From Bacillota bacterium (GTDB lineage Bacteria; Bacillota; Sulfobacillia; Sulfobacillales; Sulfobacillaceae), in NCBI GenBank assembly GCA_021797675.1, contig JAJZZH010000111.1, forward strand, positions 1 through 57,159: a stretch of DNA of 57,159 nt. The letters are read 5' to 3'. Position 1 is the stretch's first letter. Every line of letters begins with the position of its first letter. The notes beneath the pieces are model-generated. The model made no database searches, was not told the origin of the DNA, and saw only the letters and a program-made list of their open reading frames with translations. Below, piece after piece: positions 15,068-24,325 of the stretch. The position numbers and the translations under genes are program-made.

Positions 15068-16326
15068 GAACCACCTTGGTGCGCATGCTGATCCATCATC
15101 CATATCGCGTAGCACGCGTACCCGAAGTTCGATCGCCCCACCAACACGTGGGTCACCGCGCCAACCAAGCGTCCGTCTTGCAACAGAGGGCTGCCACTCA
15201 TTCCCTGAACGATCCCCCCCGCCTTGCGCAATAACCTCGGGTCCGTCACTTGAAATAAAATCCCTTTGGTTGCCGGCTGACCCTGAGGGTAAGCTTTGAC
15301 GATGCGAATACGGTAAGATTGCACGGTCGCTCCGCGCAGCACGGTCATCAATTGTGCAGGCCCGTGGTGCACTTCGTCGGGAAGCGCGACGGGTATCGTG
15401 CCAAAATGCTGGCGGGGGACCCTCGTGAGGTGTCCGCGAACGCCAAAGCGCCCGTTTGCGGTGACCCATCCGCGCAGGTTGCTATGGTGGGCCAAAATCC
15501 CGATCTTTTGCCCTGGTCGGTTGCCGCTGGCAGCCAGAATGCCGACAATGTCGGCACCCACGACCCGTCCCTGGGTCACCGGAGCCGGAATGATCGTGAG
15601 TCCGTCGGTTAAACTGTGCCCCAGCGCCGCGAATTGCCGGCTGCCGGGACGCCAGTAGGTTAGGGTACCGACGCCGGCTGCCCCGTCCTGTACGGTGATA
15701 CCCAGCGCATAGGTGTGCCGTTGGGGAGACCAGATCGGGCGAACGGCCAACTCTTGACGGCGGGTGCCCACGACCGTCAGCGCCACCTCATGATGGTGAC
15801 TTCCGGCCGCTTCGATGATGTGGGCCAACTCGCCGACGCTGTCCAGGCGCCGGTGGTCCGCAGCGGTCAACAAATCTCCCGGCCGGATTCCCGCCATCGC
15901 CGCCGGGTCCTTCAGGCGGCCATGCTCGGAGGCCACCGGACTGAGCGCTCGAATGATTAACCCGCGAGTATGTACTAAAATTCCGATAGACTGACCGCCG
16001 GGAACGACAAACAGCGGAGAACTGGCTTTGACCCACGTGGAACCCCACGGAAGCCAGCCGAACAGCCGGAAGTTCAAACGATAACGGCCTGCCGCATCGG
16101 CTTCGAGCGTCCACGCCGGGTGAGTCAACGGGATCCGCCGGTCGACCTTCAGACGAGGGTCCGACGAATAGGCTTGGAGAGGAAGCCAGCGCGACCATGG
16201 TACCACGACTCCACGCCGTGTGGGCACCCACAGTTCCCGGGGCCAGGTATATAAAATGGTGGAAGGGCGCGAACTTCCGAGCAGTACCAACATTCCCGCG
16301 GCGACGATGCTTAACGCCTTTTTCAT
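15064..16326 (-). CDS. spoIVB: SpoIVB serine peptidase (S55)
   Basis: A secreted or membrane-anchored protease of 420 residues. The N-terminus 'MKKALSIVAAGMLVLLGS' is an uncleaved signal-anchor type. A PDZ domain lies near residues 110-195 ('AAMAGIRPGDLLTAADHRRL'), followed by the S55 peptidase domain with the catalytic His in 'FAALGHSLTD' and Ser in 'GMSGSPLLQDGRLVGAVTHV'. SpoIVB is secreted by the forespore and cleaves SpoIVFA, triggering pro-sigma-K processing. The ATG at 16326 has a GGGAGGTGA site; an extension to 16374 is not family-like. Confidence 0.93.
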   Translation of the reverse strand: MKKALSIVAAGMLVLLGSSRPSTILYTWPRELWVPTRRGVVVPWSRWLPLQAYSSDPRLKVDRRIPLTHPAWTLEADAAGRYRLNFRLFGWLPWGSTWVKASSPLFVVPGGQSIGILVHTRGLIIRALSPVASEHGRLKDPAAMAGIRPGDLLTAADHRRLDSVGELAHIIEAAGSHHHEVALTVVGTRRQELAVRPIWSPQRHTYALGITVQDGAAGVGTLTYWRPGSRQFAALGHSLTDGLTIIPAPVTQGRVVGADIVGILAASGNRPGQKIGILAHHSNLRGWVTANGRFGVRGHLTRVPRQHFGTIPVALPDEVHHGPAQLMTVLRGATVQSYRIRIVKAYPQGQPATKGILFQVTDPRLLRKAGGIVQGMSGSPLLQDGRLVGAVTHVLVGRSNFGYACYAIWMMDQHAHQGGS

Positions 16327-16412
16327 CGAGTCACCTCCCTCGTCATTACCTTGCCGAGGCAACGACGGGTTCATCCCCGGTAAACCAGAGAGGAGATGAC
16401 AATCGAGTAAAT

Positions 16413-17465
16413 CTAGTGAAAGTTCAAAATGCCCGCGACGATGGCTTGCGAAGCGTTGGGCCGCGCCCAGCGCGCTTGGCTCTCAAGCATGTTCCGCCGA
16501 CCTGGCGAATCGACTAATAATGGGGTTAGGGCCGCCTGAAGACCATGCTCTCCAAGCTCCGCCAAATTATGCGACGTCAAACGGTCGCGGTTGACTTCCT
16601 CTTGACCGGCAATCCAATGGGTTAAGACCCAGGGGACTTGGACCTGACAAACTTCGGCAGCAGTCACTCCGCCGGGTTTGCCCACAACCGCTCGGCTAGC
16701 ACACAGCAGTTCCGGCATATCTTCAACGTATCCGGCAATCGTCACGTGGCCAGGCCAGGCCTGCTGACTGAGTTTCCAGCGCAGGCGCTCGTTTTGGCCG
16801 CACACCGCCAATATCGGCACATCGAGTGGAACCAGTTCTCGCAGAATGTGAAAATACGGTCCAATGCCCAATCCTCCGCCTAACACCACGATCGGCCCGT
16901 CGAACAGTCTGGCAAACTCCAGCGCATCATCATGAAAAATCGAACGAATGGGAATTCCCGTGTGCCAAATAATTTCCGGCGGACATCCCAGACGCACGAG
17001 GTCGTCCCGTTGTTCGGGCAACCACACCGAATACGCGTCGGCATCCGGCTCCCACCAAAATTGATGGGCACTGAGATCGGTGAGCACGCCCATCACGCGC
17101 AGATTCGGATGGCGTGCCTTAAGCGCCGACCAGGCAGTCAGCGCAAAGGGATGGGTAGCCACCACCCAGTCTGGGGCATACTTCACAAAGACCTCCTCCA
17201 GGACCTTCAGACCGATGGTCCGCCAGCGCTGTCGATGCCGATTCCACATAAAGGTGGCCTGATCGCCCAGGCGATACACGGCGGAGAACAGCTCAGGAAC
17301 GTAACGCACAGAAAAAAAATATCCCGCCGTGTCCAGACGCGACGGTCCCGCCAAATGATGCGAAAAATATACGTCAATGCCGGCCCCGCCCATTGCCTCC
17401 GCCAATGCCCGGGCGGCGATATCGTGACCGGTGCCGATGGGTAAACTAGCTATCATCACGCGCAT
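16413..17465 (-). CDS. MGDG-synthase-like glycosyltransferase (GT28)
   Basis: A 350-residue GT-B glycosyltransferase. The N-terminus 'MRVMIASLPIGTGHDIAARA' matches the MGDG-synthase N-terminal domain (the stretch that binds lipid acceptor). The donor site is seen in 'PIVVLGGGLGIGP' and the 'VGKPGGVTAAEVC' loop. It probably transfers a sugar from a UDP-sugar to diacylglycerol or a similar lipid, as in UgtP, or acts on a related acceptor; the acceptor is not known. The ATG follows AAGGTGG with 5-nt spacing and overlaps the recN 3' end by 20 bases. Bacillus has no such gene between recN and spoIVB. Confidence 0.82.
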   Translation of the reverse strand: MRVMIASLPIGTGHDIAARALAEAMGGAGIDVYFSHHLAGPSRLDTAGYFFSVRYVPELFSAVYRLGDQATFMWNRHRQRWRTIGLKVLEEVFVKYAPDWVVATHPFALTAWSALKARHPNLRVMGVLTDLSAHQFWWEPDADAYSVWLPEQRDDLVRLGCPPEIIWHTGIPIRSIFHDDALEFARLFDGPIVVLGGGLGIGPYFHILRELVPLDVPILAVCGQNERLRWKLSQQAWPGHVTIAGYVEDMPELLCASRAVVGKPGGVTAAEVCQVQVPWVLTHWIAGQEEVNRDRLTSHNLAELGEHGLQAALTPLLVDSPGRRNMLESQARWARPNASQAIVAGILNFH

Positions 17466-19164
17466 AGGGTCCACCTTTTCGAGGGATCTGGAAGGTTTCC
17501 GCGGCGGATGCGTCGATATCGCCGCTGAGCAGTCGGCGGGCATGGCTCAGCGCCGTGGGGTCAAGGCTGCCGCTGAGCATGCGAGCCACTTCGCGCACCC
17601 GGTCCTCGCCAACGATGCTGGTCGCCGTAGCCTCGGTGACCCCCTCCCGCTCAGACTTGCTAACCACGTCTTGGTGCTCGGCCCGGCTCGCCACCACTGG
17701 CTGATGGGTAATGGCGATGATTTGTCGGCGCCCCGCCAGCTCGCCCAACAGTTCGGCTACCCGCTTGGCGCTCAGTCCGCCGAGCCCGGTATCGACCTCA
17801 TCCAACAGGAGGCTTCCATCCTCCTCGTCCGAGGCCAGCACAGCCATCGCCAGACCGACCCGCGCCAACTCTCCGCCCGAGGCGGCTTTGGTCAGCGGCG
17901 CTAACTCTTGGCCCCGATTGGCTGAAAACCAGAGAGCAACCGCATCCATCCCGTGGGCACGCGGCTCCCCGGGTTCCACCGCCACCACCACCGACGCCGC
18001 AGGCATCTCCAGTTGTTGCGCCAAATCGGTCAAGGCCGCCGTCGCCGCCTTGGCTCCGGCTCGACGCGCGGCCGAAAGGGCCGCGGCCGCGGTGCGGTAG
18101 CGATCCTCCGCGGTCCTCGCCTCCGCCCTCAGTTGCTCACGGCGAACGGCCAGCATGCGGTAGTCGGCCAAGTCTTGGCGCAGGCGTTCGGCGTAGGCCA
18201 GCACATCATCAAGTTCGGGGCCAAATCGCCGCTTAAGCCGCGCCAAAAGGTCAGACCGTGCTTCTACCGCCGCCTGCGTCGCCGGATCCTGCTCCAGCGC
18301 CTCCCACCAGCGGTACATGGCGTACTTCATGTCGGTCAGCGTTTCCACCACGCCCACGACGTCATCGTATAAAGGACCCAGGCGGTGGTCCAGCGCGGCC
18401 ATTTGCTGAAGATGCTGGCTCAGCTGCCGCACCCGGGCCAGCGCACCGCCGTCGGCCTCCTCGTCGATCAATGCCGCAGCCGCCCGGTAGTCGGCTTGGA
18501 GATGGTTTAACGAGCGAAACCGAAGCAGTTGATCCCGCAGGGCTTCATCCTCTCCCGATCGCACCGCCGCATCCTCGATCGTTTGCAGATCTTCCTGCCA
18601 CGTCTTTACCGTCTGCGGGTTGACGTCCTCAGACACTTGTTCCCATTCCCGCTCAATCCGCCGCCACGCTTCATAGGCGACACGCACCTCGCGGCCTAAT
18701 TCCGCAAGGCCCCAAAACCGGTCAAGCCAGTCCGCTCCAGCCTCTACACTCGTCAATCGCGTCACATGCCCCTGGCGCAAGAGGTCCAACAGGAGAGGAA
18801 CGGTCTTTCGAATCACCTGCCGGGGCACCAGCTGACCCTGCAGCCGAAATAGCGACCGGCCGTCTCCGTTGACATCCCGGCGCACGCTCAACCCATCGTC
18901 CGCTTCGATTCCGAATCCCTCACCGATTGCGGCCCACAGCGGGTGTTCGCGCCCGATCTCAAATTCGGCCGCAATTTGCGTGCTCTCGGCAAAGGGTCCC
19001 ATCCGCTGGGTGTCCCAACGCTCCCCCAAGAGCGCCACCAAACCCTCCAGCAACTGAGATTTGCCTGCCCCCGACTCACCGGTGATGGCCGTAAACCCGT
19101 CGGACCACTCCACCCGGACGTCGCGGAACAATCCATAATTCACGAGCCGCAAGGACCGTAGCAT
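17446..19164 (-). CDS. recN: DNA repair protein RecN
   Basis: A 572-residue SMC-like protein. Walker A is 'GESGAGKSQLLEGLV' near residue 30, the ABC signature is 'ASGGELARVGLAM', and Walker B is 'SLLLDEVDTGLGG'. The middle (residues 150-390) is predicted coiled coil. RecN acts early at double-strand breaks. It lies 16 nt after argR, as in Bacillus (ahrC-recN). The usual first motif is GETGAGKS; the Thr-to-Ser change here is conservative. The C-terminus overlaps the next gene by 20 bases. Confidence 0.95.
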   Translation of the reverse strand: MLRSLRLVNYGLFRDVRVEWSDGFTAITGESGAGKSQLLEGLVALLGERWDTQRMGPFAESTQIAAEFEIGREHPLWAAIGEGFGIEADDGLSVRRDVNGDGRSLFRLQGQLVPRQVIRKTVPLLLDLLRQGHVTRLTSVEAGADWLDRFWGLAELGREVRVAYEAWRRIEREWEQVSEDVNPQTVKTWQEDLQTIEDAAVRSGEDEALRDQLLRFRSLNHLQADYRAAAALIDEEADGGALARVRQLSQHLQQMAALDHRLGPLYDDVVGVVETLTDMKYAMYRWWEALEQDPATQAAVEARSDLLARLKRRFGPELDDVLAYAERLRQDLADYRMLAVRREQLRAEARTAEDRYRTAAAALSAARRAGAKAATAALTDLAQQLEMPAASVVVAVEPGEPRAHGMDAVALWFSANRGQELAPLTKAASGGELARVGLAMAVLASDEEDGSLLLDEVDTGLGGLSAKRVAELLGELAGRRQIIAITHQPVVASRAEHQDVVSKSEREGVTEATATSIVGEDRVREVARMLSGSLDPTALSHARRLLSGDIDASAAETFQIPRKGGPYARDDS

Positions 19165-19180
19165 GACCCCGTTGCCCCCT

Positions 19181-19630
19181 TCACCGCAGGTTTAGCAGGC
19201 GCTCGACAATCGCCGCGGTCGCCTCCCGGGTGCGCGCCACCACCAGCACCGTATTGTCGCCTGCCAACGTCCCCGCCACGTCGTCCCATTCCAGGCGATC
19301 GATGGCTTCCGAAACCACGTTGGCGCCGCCCGCCAAGGTCTTCACTAGTACCAGGTTTTCACTGGCCACGACGTCCACCAGCGCCTCGTGCAACAACCGC
19401 CGCAATCGGTCCCCCGCGCCGGCCTCCGCCTCCGGGGGCAAGCCATAACGGTGCCCGTCGCGGTACGGTACCTTAATCAAGCCCAATTCTTTGATGTCCC
19501 GGGACACCGTGGCTTGCGTAGCCATCACGCCCCGTTCCGCCAAGCGCTGGGTCAATTCCTCCTGGGTTTCGACAGCGTACTGTTGGATGAGATCTTGGAT
19601 CAGCCGCTGACGCTGAGTCTTGTCGTAGCG
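19181..19630 (-). CDS. argR: Arginine repressor ArgR/AhrC
   Basis: A 149-residue arginine-responsive repressor. The N-terminal winged helix includes 'QATVSRDIKELGLIKV'. The C-terminal hexamerisation and arginine-binding domain includes 'GTLAGDNTVLVVARTREAT' with the GDN-type acidic contact. It represses arginine synthesis and activates catabolism in Bacilli. The start ATG at 19630 follows GGAGGAAAGG; an earlier in-frame ATG at 19654 would include that ribosome site, so it was not used. It starts 5 nt after nadK ends. Confidence 0.93.
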   Translation of the reverse strand, partial: RYDKTQRQRLIQDLIQQYAVETQEELTQRLAERGVMATQATVSRDIKELGLIKVPYRDGHRYGLPPEAEAGAGDRLRRLLHEALVDVVASENLVLVKTLAGGANVVSEAIDRLEWDDVAGTLAGDNTVLVVARTREATAAIVERLLNLR

Positions 19631-19635
19631 CATGT

Positions 19636-20490
19636 CTAATGCCCTTTCCTCCATCCGCGCAAAACATGAAAGAAGCTCCAGCCCGGACGCCGCATCAAAC
19701 TCACCGAGCGGTCACTCACGGCGACCCGAATCTCGTCGCCGTCTTCGAGGGGAAACCCCTCTTGTCCGTCGACGGTCAACAGGGTGTCGCGATGCATGGC
19801 TCGAACCCGAATTTTGACCGTCTGGGTAGCGTCAATCACCACCGAGCGATCGAAAAAAGAGTGCGGACAGATGGGCGTAATGACCAGAACACTTAAATCC
19901 GGCGTCAAAATGGGGCCTCCCGCCGAGAGCGAATACGCCGTCGACCCGGTCGGCGTCGCCACGATGATGCCGTCGGCGGGGTACGTGGTCACGTAGGCCT
20001 CGTTCACAAACGTTTCCAGATTCACCAGGCGGGCAAACGGACCTTTGGTCACCACCATGTCGTTCATCGCCTCATAGCGAACCAGAGCCCGGTCTTGGCG
20101 CACGACCTCGGCCGAGAGCAAGCGCCGCACGTCAAGCTGATAGCCATTGCTCAGAAACAAGGGCAGGGCGGCAAACAAATCGGGGACCTCCACTTCGGTG
20201 AGAAACCCCAGGTGTCCCAGATTCACTCCCAACAGCGGTTTGTTCCACGTCACCAGTCGCTTGGCCGCCAACAACAGGGTACCGTCCCCGCCCAAGACCA
20301 TGATCCAGGCCACGGACGCCATCGTCTCCGCATCGACCCGGCAGCCGAAGGCGCCCAAGTTCAAACGATCCGCCAGCTCCTGGGGCATCGCCGCCGAAAT
20401 CCCCCGCTTGTCAAGCCACCGGATCACTTGCTGGGTCAGGCCGCGCACCGATTCTTTCTCAGGATTCGGCCACAGCAAAATGTCAACCAT
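19636..20490 (-). CDS. nadK: NAD kinase
   Basis: A 284-residue ATP-NAD kinase. The GGDGT motif appears in 'MVLGGDGTLLLAAKRL', the NE/D region in 'RYEAMNDMVVTKG', and the glycine-rich 'ADGIIVATPTGSTAYSLSAG' motif is present. The enzyme makes NADP from NAD. Located between tlyA (8-base overlap) and argR, as in the Bacillus yqfA/ppnK neighbourhood of other Firmicutes. The length is typical. Confidence 0.95.
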   Translation of the reverse strand: MVDILLWPNPEKESVRGLTQQVIRWLDKRGISAAMPQELADRLNLGAFGCRVDAETMASVAWIMVLGGDGTLLLAAKRLVTWNKPLLGVNLGHLGFLTEVEVPDLFAALPLFLSNGYQLDVRRLLSAEVVRQDRALVRYEAMNDMVVTKGPFARLVNLETFVNEAYVTTYPADGIIVATPTGSTAYSLSAGGPILTPDLSVLVITPICPHSFFDRSVVIDATQTVKIRVRAMHRDTLLTVDGQEGFPLEDGDEIRVAVSDRSVSLMRRPGWSFFHVLRGWRKGH

Positions 20491-21286
20491 TGGGGCGTTC
20501 CTCCACCTGCCACGCCTCCTCTACGACGGGTTCGACGGCAATCGGCGCCGATTGCTCAGCCCCCAACAGGGCGAGGAACTCGATGTTGCCGCGCGGCCCT
20601 CGGATCGGCGAAGGGGTCAGCTGTTGCACAAACCACCCGAGGGCCGCCGCCTCTTCCACCACCCGCTGCAAAACATCCCGGTGCACGCGGCGATCCCGAA
20701 CCACGCCCCCTTTGCCGACCGCTTTAGGCCCCGCTTCGAACTGCGGTTTCACCAGGGCGACCAGCAGCCCTTTAGCCTTCACGATCGAGCGCAACGGGCC
20801 CAACAACAGCTTCAGGCCGATGAAGGACGCATCGACCGAGCCGGCGTCAACCGGTTCCCTGCGGTCCAACTGGGCCAGTGACAACCAGCGCGCATTGGTC
20901 CGCTCGAAGACCGCTACCCGCGGATCTTGCCGCAATGTCCAGGCCAATTGCCCATAGCCCACGTCGACCGCGTACACCCGCGAAGCCCCCGCCTGAAGCC
21001 AACAGTCGGTAAATCCTCCCGTCGAGGCGCCAATGTCAACCACCGTCCACGCGGTCGGCTGGAGCTCGAAGACCTTGAGCGCATGCGCCAGCTTGAGACC
21101 CCCACGACTGACATATGGGTTGGGGTCGGCCCGGACCTCGACCCTGGCCTGTTCATCGACGGCTGATCCAGCGCGATCCACCACCTTACCCTCGACCGCC
21201 ACCCGACCGGCCAAAATTAGCGCCTGGGCCCGTGAGCGGCTGTCGGCCAGTCCTCGTTGGACCACCAGCTGGTCGAGGCGCATCAT
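20483..21286 (-). CDS. tlyA: TlyA-family rRNA 2'-O-methyltransferase
   Basis: A 267-residue protein. An N-terminal S4 RNA-binding domain ('MRLDQLVVQRGLADSRSRA', residues 1-60) is joined to an FtsJ-like SAM methyltransferase ('VVDIGASTGGFTDCWLQAGA', 'VYAVDVGYGQLAW'). TlyA (YqxC in Bacillus) methylates ribose in 16S and 23S rRNA, a target of capreomycin resistance in mycobacteria. Two adjacent ATGs (21284-21286, 21281-21283) follow GAGGCAGGGG. It starts 16 nt after dxs ends. Confidence 0.92.
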   Translation of the reverse strand: MMRLDQLVVQRGLADSRSRAQALILAGRVAVEGKVVDRAGSAVDEQARVEVRADPNPYVSRGGLKLAHALKVFELQPTAWTVVDIGASTGGFTDCWLQAGASRVYAVDVGYGQLAWTLRQDPRVAVFERTNARWLSLAQLDRREPVDAGSVDASFIGLKLLLGPLRSIVKAKGLLVALVKPQFEAGPKAVGKGGVVRDRRVHRDVLQRVVEEAAALGWFVQQLTPSPIRGPRGNIEFLALLGAEQSAPIAVEPVVEEAWQVEERPNG

Positions 21287-21302
21287 CCCCTGCCTCGGCG
21301 CG

Positions 21303-23180
21303 TCATGCAGGCTCGCCGGCGTCCTGCAGCCAAGCCACCACCCGGCCAACAATGCCGTCGCGGTCGAGACCGTACTGGGCCAGGTAATGCGCGGGCGGCC
21401 CGTGGTCGACAAACATGTCGGGTAAACCGGCGACACGGACCGGAATTCCGATCCCTTCCCCGGCGGCCCATTCCAAGACCGCGGAGCCAAATCCGCCCGC
21501 CTCGACGTGTTCTTCCAGGGTCAGCAAAGCCTCGGTATGGCGGCTGACCTCGCGGAGCGTCTCCTTGTCCAACGGTTTCACAAATCGGGCGTTCACCACC
21601 CCAATCGACCATCCCATCGCCTCCAGCGCGGTCGCCGCTTCGAGCGCGGTATATACGATAGGCCCGAGCGCTACCAACGTCAGATGCCGCCCTTGGCGAA
21701 TCCATTCCGCCTTTCCCCACGCGAGGGCCGGAATCTCCTTGCTCAGAGCGATCCCCCGCCCGCTTCCCCGCGGATAACGAATGGCAACCGGCCCCGGGCG
21801 ATCCAAGGCGGCGGCCAGCAAGGATCGCAGCTCACTCTCATCCTTGCCCATGGCGATTTCCATATGGGGAATGGGCCGGAGCAGACTGATATCATACACC
21901 CCCTGGTGGGTCGCACCATCCGCGCCCACCAGGCCCGCCCGGTCAATGGCCAAGATGACCGGCAGATTCTGATGACAGATATCGTGGATCACCTGGTCGC
22001 AAGCCCGTTGTAAAAAGGTGCTGTAGACGGCAAACACGGGGCGCATACCGGCCTGCGCGAGACCGGCCGCAAACGTCGCCGCGTGCTGCTCCGCCATCCC
22101 CACGTCATAAAAGCGTTGCGGAAACGCCTTGGCAAATCGGTCCAACTGGGTGCCCTCACCCATGGCCGCCGTAATGGCAACGATTTCGGGACGGCTTTGG
22201 CCGAGCTGCACCAAGGTATCGACCGCCACCTGACTGTAACTCGGGGTCTCCTGACCCTTACGGATTTTCCCGGACGCGACGTCAAACGGGCCCGGCCCGT
22301 GAAAACGCTCGGGCTGGGCCTCGGCCGGCTGATAGCCCCGTCCCTTTTGGGTGATCACATGCACGGCGACGGGGGCATGGATCTCCCGCGCGTTACCCAA
22401 GACACTGGTCAGCGCCGCCAAGTCGTGGCCGTCAACGGGTCCAAAATATTCAAAGCCCAAATCTTCAAACACGTTTTGTGGCACGACCGCATAGCGGATG
22501 AGATCCTTGAGCCGCTCGACACGCCGCCGCAGCGACTCGCCAACCAAGGGCACCGCTTCCAGCACATTTTCGATATCTTGTTTGAGGCGGGCATAGGCGG
22601 GGGCCGACCGCAACTGCGTAAGATAGCGCGAAAAGGCGCCCACGTTGGGGGCAATGGACATCGAATTATCATTGACCACGACCACCATGGCCGTACGCAG
22701 ATGGCCGATTTGGTTCAGTGCCTCCCAGGCCATCCCGGCGGTTAACGCACCGTCACCGACGACGGCCACCACGTGACGCTCACCGCCTTGCAGGTCACGA
22801 GCGATGGCCATGCCCAGTGCCCCCGACAAGGCCGTGCCGCCATGGCCGGCTTCCCACACATCGTACGGACTTTCGCGCCGTTTGAGAAAGCCAGAGATGC
22901 CGCCCAACTGGCGCAGTTCGCCAAATTGGGCAACCCGCCCGGTCACCAGTTTGTGGGCGTAGGCTTGATGGCCGATGTCCCATACCAGCCTATCCTCGGG
23001 CGTGTCATAGACGCGATGCAATGCCAGGGTCAGTTCGACCGCCCCCAGACTGGCGCCGATGTGCCCTCCCGTGGTGGCTGTGGTCTCAATGATTTTCCGC
23101 CGGATCTCCGCGGCGAGTTCAGTCAGCTCGTTGGTGCTGAGATGCTTAAAGTCTTTGGGTGATTGAATCGTCTCCAGCAA
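21303..23180 (-). CDS. dxs: 1-deoxy-D-xylulose-5-phosphate synthase
   Basis: A 625-residue thiamine-diphosphate enzyme. The N-terminal domain holds 'GHQAYAHKLVTGR', the TPP motif 'GDGALTAGMAWEALNQIG' and 'VNDNSMSIAPNVGAF'. The middle domain has the catalytic Glu in 'VGMAEQHAATFAAGLA' and 'DRAGLVGADGATHQGVYD'. It makes DXP from pyruvate and glyceraldehyde-3-phosphate, the entry to the MEP pathway. Immediately upstream lies ispA, as in Bacillus yqiE. Length and motifs are intact. Confidence 0.96.
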   Translation of the reverse strand: MLETIQSPKDFKHLSTNELTELAAEIRRKIIETTATTGGHIGASLGAVELTLALHRVYDTPEDRLVWDIGHQAYAHKLVTGRVAQFGELRQLGGISGFLKRRESPYDVWEAGHGGTALSGALGMAIARDLQGGERHVVAVVGDGALTAGMAWEALNQIGHLRTAMVVVVNDNSMSIAPNVGAFSRYLTQLRSAPAYARLKQDIENVLEAVPLVGESLRRRVERLKDLIRYAVVPQNVFEDLGFEYFGPVDGHDLAALTSVLGNAREIHAPVAVHVITQKGRGYQPAEAQPERFHGPGPFDVASGKIRKGQETPSYSQVAVDTLVQLGQSRPEIVAITAAMGEGTQLDRFAKAFPQRFYDVGMAEQHAATFAAGLAQAGMRPVFAVYSTFLQRACDQVIHDICHQNLPVILAIDRAGLVGADGATHQGVYDISLLRPIPHMEIAMGKDESELRSLLAAALDRPGPVAIRYPRGSGRGIALSKEIPALAWGKAEWIRQGRHLTLVALGPIVYTALEAATALEAMGWSIGVVNARFVKPLDKETLREVSRHTEALLTLEEHVEAGGFGSAVLEWAAGEGIGIPVRVAGLPDMFVDHGPPAHYLAQYGLDRDGIVGRVVAWLQDAGEPA

Positions 23181-23222
23181 CCTATCCCCTCCTCGGATGC
23201 GTCATCGACCCAACGGGCGCCT

Positions 23223-24110
23223 CTAGGCCTTCCGCTCCACCGCTCGGTCCAAGAGTGCCAGCAGGAGGCCGCGCTCGCCGACGTCCTCCCCCAGCGCTTG
23301 CCGCGCCATGTCTTGATGGTATCGGGCCATTTCCCATGAGCGCTCTAATCCCACCAACTTAGGATAGGTCGCTTTGTCCAGGTGAGCGTCCGTTCCCGTG
23401 GACTTGCCCATAACGGCCGCGTCCCCGACTACGTTCAGAATATCATCGACAATTTGAAAGGCCAAACCAAAGTGCCAGGCGAAGCGTTCCAGACGCGCAC
23501 TCGCCGATTCGTTCCCCATCAGCCACGCTGGCAGTTGACACGCTGCCTGAATCAGCGCGCCCGTCTTGGAGGCGTGCACCGCCTCCAGCGCGTCCAGGGC
23601 GACGTCGTGGTGTTCTGCAGCCAGGTCCCCCGCCTGTCCCGCGATGAGTCCGTCGATTCCCGAGGCGTGGGCCAACCGCCGCAGCGCATCCAGGACGTGC
23701 AGCGCCGCAAAGGTCGAATCGACCAGTTCGGCCATTTTGGCAAACGCTTCGTTGAGCAGACCATCGCCTGCCAAAATGGCCACCGCCTCGCCAAACATCT
23801 TGTGATTGGTGGGGCGACCGCGACGCCAATCATCGTCGTCCATCGCCGGCAGATCGTCGTGAATCAGCGAATAGGTGTGAATATACTCGATGGCCAGCGC
23901 TGGCAACCTCAAGCGATCCTCGGCCACGCCCACGTACCGCCCCGCCGCAAGCACAAGCAACGGACGCAGCCGCTTGCCGCCGGCGTTCGCCGAATAGCGC
24001 ATCGCCTCGAGCACGCGCTCCCCGAGTCCAGCGGGACGCTGAAGGTCGTTGGCTATCCACGCGTCCATCTGCCGGTGGTAGCGTTCGAGCCAATGCTCCG
24101 CATCGATCAT
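23223..24110 (-). CDS. ispA: Polyprenyl (farnesyl) diphosphate synthase
   Basis: A 295-residue all-helical prenyltransferase. The first aspartate-rich motif is in 'LIHDDLPAMDDDDWRRG' and the second in 'FQIVDDILNVVGD'. The two extra residues in the first motif fit bacterial FPP synthases. It condenses DMAPP or GPP with IPP. It is encoded between xseB (4-base overlap) and dxs, so MEP-pathway supply and use are linked. The substrate length range is inferred from family and context. Confidence 0.94.
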   Translation of the reverse strand: MIDAEHWLERYHRQMDAWIANDLQRPAGLGERVLEAMRYSANAGGKRLRPLLVLAAGRYVGVAEDRLRLPALAIEYIHTYSLIHDDLPAMDDDDWRRGRPTNHKMFGEAVAILAGDGLLNEAFAKMAELVDSTFAALHVLDALRRLAHASGIDGLIAGQAGDLAAEHHDVALDALEAVHASKTGALIQAACQLPAWLMGNESASARLERFAWHFGLAFQIVDDILNVVGDAAVMGKSTGTDAHLDKATYPKLVGLERSWEMARYHQDMARQALGEDVGERGLLLALLDRAVERKA

Positions 24111-24325
24111 GGCTCGACTCCCGGCTGTTCCGCCTCCAACAGGCGCTCGGCTTGCGACAGCAAGCCATCCGCGGTTCGGCTCAGCTGCTCGGCTTCCCGG
24201 TAAAGCGCAAGACTTTCCGCCAGCGAGACCTGTCCACCTTCCAGTTGACGAACAATCGTCTCCAGTCTTGCCATAACTTCTTCATATAAGAAAATGTCTT
24301 TCAGATTGCCGTCATTTGCTGTCAT
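24107..24325 (-). CDS. xseB: Exodeoxyribonuclease VII small subunit
   Basis: A 72-residue subunit with the helical hairpin typical of XseB ('YEEVMARLETIVRQLEGGQ', 'SLAESLALYREAEQL'). With XseA it forms exonuclease VII, which degrades single-stranded DNA. The ATG at 24325 follows GGAG with 6-nt spacing and lies within the last codons of xseA (14-base overlap); an extension to 24379 is not conserved. The family length is 70-80 residues. Confidence 0.92.
   Translation of the reverse strand: MTANDGNLKDIFLYEEVMARLETIVRQLEGGQVSLAESLALYREAEQLSRTADGLLSQAERLLEAEQPGVEP

Noticed and set aside
14852-15469. Long version (205 codons) of the frame between spoIVB and spo0A
   Set aside because: The upstream two-thirds run inside spoIVB and are not protein-like; only the last 71-83 codons are considered.
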